NCBI RefSeq assembly: GCF_001205715.1
Contig: NZ_AQQZ01000004.1
Span: 434,001 to 498,000 of the forward strand
Length of the DNA: 64,000 bases
Reading direction: 5' to 3'
Source: Pseudaestuariivita atlantica
Lineage (GTDB): Bacteria; Pseudomonadota; Alphaproteobacteria; Rhodobacterales; Rhodobacteraceae
A model generated the notes under the pieces. That model was not told where the DNA came from. It ran no database searches and saw only the letters and a program-made list of their open reading frames with translations. Made by a program: the position numbers and the translations under genes. Shown piece after piece: positions 62,939-64,000 of the stretch (within the stretch, counting starts at the first letter, position 1; each line of letters begins with the position of its first letter).

Positions 62939-64000
62939 CTATCTCCTCACTGCGCCCCAGGGTCCGACCCGCGCGACAAGGTCGTCGCGCCGGGGGCGGG
63001 GCCGGGGCTCGGGTGCGGGGGGTGCGGGCGGCGGCTGGTCGTCCATTGCCGGTTCGAATCCGTAAAGCTGCGCGCGCACCCCTTCCTTGTCCACTTGATA
63101 CTCCCTGGCGAGGAAATCCGCCACATAGGCCTTCTTCTCGTCCGGCCAGCTGGCATAGGCGGCGTAGAAGGCCGGTTTGTGGCAGATGAACAGCTGGCGC
63201 ACGTCCTTGGGCGTCAGTTCCGCCAGAAGCTGGTTCACCAGCGGCGCGTCGTCGGTGTCAGCCGCGCGCAGGCCATAGAAATAGGCGGGATGGGCGCTGG
63301 TGATCTTGGGCCATGGCGCGCCTTCCTCGGCATAGGCGAGCAGCGCGCGCAGGCCGTGCCATTCGGGTGGCAGGTCGCTTGCCACCTTCCGCGCCAGCCG
63401 CCGCACCTCCCGCCGGTCGGCCCAGCCGATGTTCAGCCCAAGGCTCGCCGCGGTGTCGATCACGATGAAATCCATCTTCTGGCGCAGGATCGCGCCTGCA
63501 TCGACACCGCGCGCCTGCACGATGGGCTCCACCAGCCCGTTGACCTCGAAGAACGTGGCGATCTCGTTCCGCTGGTCGGGGGTGAATCGGTGTTCGACCG
63601 GCATGTCGTGGTCGCGCGCCTGTCGCCCGATCACCGCCGTGTCATCGGCGCGGCGAAAGACGTAGAGCCCGCCGAAAAGCGCCGTCCAGAAATTGCCCGT
63701 CTCGAACGTCATTTCCTTCAGGCGGACGGGGTTGCGGGTGACGTCGCCGGTGCGTTTGGCGACGGTGATCATGTTGGCGATCAGAACGTCGTCGAACCAC
63801 GCATCCTCGCGCGTCATGAAATCGTCGACCATGCCCGCCAGCCTGTCGGCATCGCGGACCGTGCCCTGGGTCGTGTCGGCCTCGACCGTGATGCGGCGGA
63901 TGTCGAAGAGTTTCGCAGGCGTGTCGGCGCGGAAGACGGTGTTGACCAGTTCGCCCGCCACGGCATCGCGCGCGGTCAGGGCGAAGAGCTGCGCCTCGTT
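62939..64000 (-). CDS. hypothetical protein, 5' end outside window
   Basis: Frame open through the right edge (354 codons, including the stop, seen). The visible part is soluble and rich in charged residues, with a central segment VIDTAASLGLNIGWADRREVRRLARKVASDLPPEWHGLRALL. A proline-rich low-complexity C-terminus follows (QPPPAPPAPEPRPRPRR). No recognised domain. An internal GTG at 63961 could be read as a start, but the frame continues upstream without a stop, so a longer protein is likely. Same operon as the DUF1523 and small membrane genes. Confidence 0.6.
   Translation of the reverse strand, partial: NEAQLFALTARDAVAGELVNTVFRADTPAKLFDIRRITVEADTTQGTVRDADRLAGMVDDFMTREDAWFDDVLIANMITVAKRTGDVTRNPVRLKEMTFETGNFWTALFGGLYVFRRADDTAVIGRQARDHDMPVEHRFTPDQRNEIATFFEVNGLVEPIVQARGVDAGAILRQKMDFIVIDTAASLGLNIGWADRREVRRLARKVASDLPPEWHGLRALLAYAEEGAPWPKITSAHPAYFYGLRAADTDDAPLVNQLLAELTPKDVRQLFICHKPAFYAAYASWPDEKKAYVADFLAREYQVDKEGVRAQLYGFEPAMDDQPPPAPPAPEPRPRPRRDDLVARVGPWGAVRR

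Noticed and set aside
63039-63070. GGTTCGAATCC, the consensus T-arm of a tRNA, on the plus strand
   Set aside because: It lies inside the coding sequence of the right-edge gene, and no acceptor stem, D-arm or anticodon arm can be drawn around it.

Overview
The window looks like a chromosomal segment of a high-GC alphaproteobacterium of the Rhodobacterales (Rhodobacteraceae/Roseobacter group). The basis is the strong GC bias, the gene content (DUF1523, IalB-like, ECF42/DGPF, the TupBCA order, gpmI-envC-ctpA, smpB, serA/serC/serB), a TTGA-N6-TCAA FnrL-type box, and a sequence that matches the alphaproteobacterial form of the 16S rRNA 3' end. No rRNA, tRNA, CRISPR array, insertion sequence or integrase was seen.

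Left part (1-20.5 kb): the 3'-truncated gene of a GspL/PilN-type secretion protein diverges from gspE. It is followed by a YHYH-domain protein and a tightly overlapping run of small ORF, dapE, GNAT, DUF2064 transferase and rnr. dapD converges on rnr, so two lysine/DAP pathway genes are present. Next come a PLP dehydratase, a LOG-family protein, a DUF883/holin-like pair, and an SRPBCC-DGPF-ECF42 sigma operon preceded by a good candidate ECF42 promoter. Then follow rlmN, an IalB-like protein, a Rhizobium-type asparaginase and a tungstate ABC transporter (tupBCA).

Middle part (20.5-38 kb): fasciclin protein, Mrp/ApbC Fe-S carrier, trhO, the NAD salvage pair pncA and pncB, an isolated class II HMG-CoA reductase, arfB with a TGTACA inverted-repeat operator upstream, and a lipoprotein cytochrome c behind an FNR-type box. 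Between the cytochrome and a YhhQ-type queuosine-precursor transporter lies the most unusual element: an 18-codon reading frame whose ribosome binding site is complementary to 18 nt of the 16S rRNA 3' end, followed by a structured stretch and an intrinsic terminator. Further on are a phytase-like esterase, mepA, an MFS transporter, a thioesterase, yggT, recQ, yaaA and an orphan hybrid histidine kinase.

Right part (38-64 kb): a translationally coupled envelope operon (alpha-2-macroglobulin with thioester, glycolipid-binding-like protein, PBP1C), gpmI-envC-ctpA, rppH, smpB, a GH19 endolysin-like enzyme, sseA and a protein phosphatase. All three serine biosynthesis genes follow (serA, serC, serB), with a LuxR-type solo regulator between serC and serB. 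The window ends with a choline-sulfatase-type sulfatase and a cluster of DUF1523 and uncharacterised genes that runs off the right edge.

Dispersed elements: GTAGGTCGG-type palindromes occur at four intergenic or gene-end sites, AT-rich 9- to 14-bp-arm hairpins sit on both sides of rlmN, and a ~50-bp GC-rich repeat is present upstream of recQ and upstream of gpmI.
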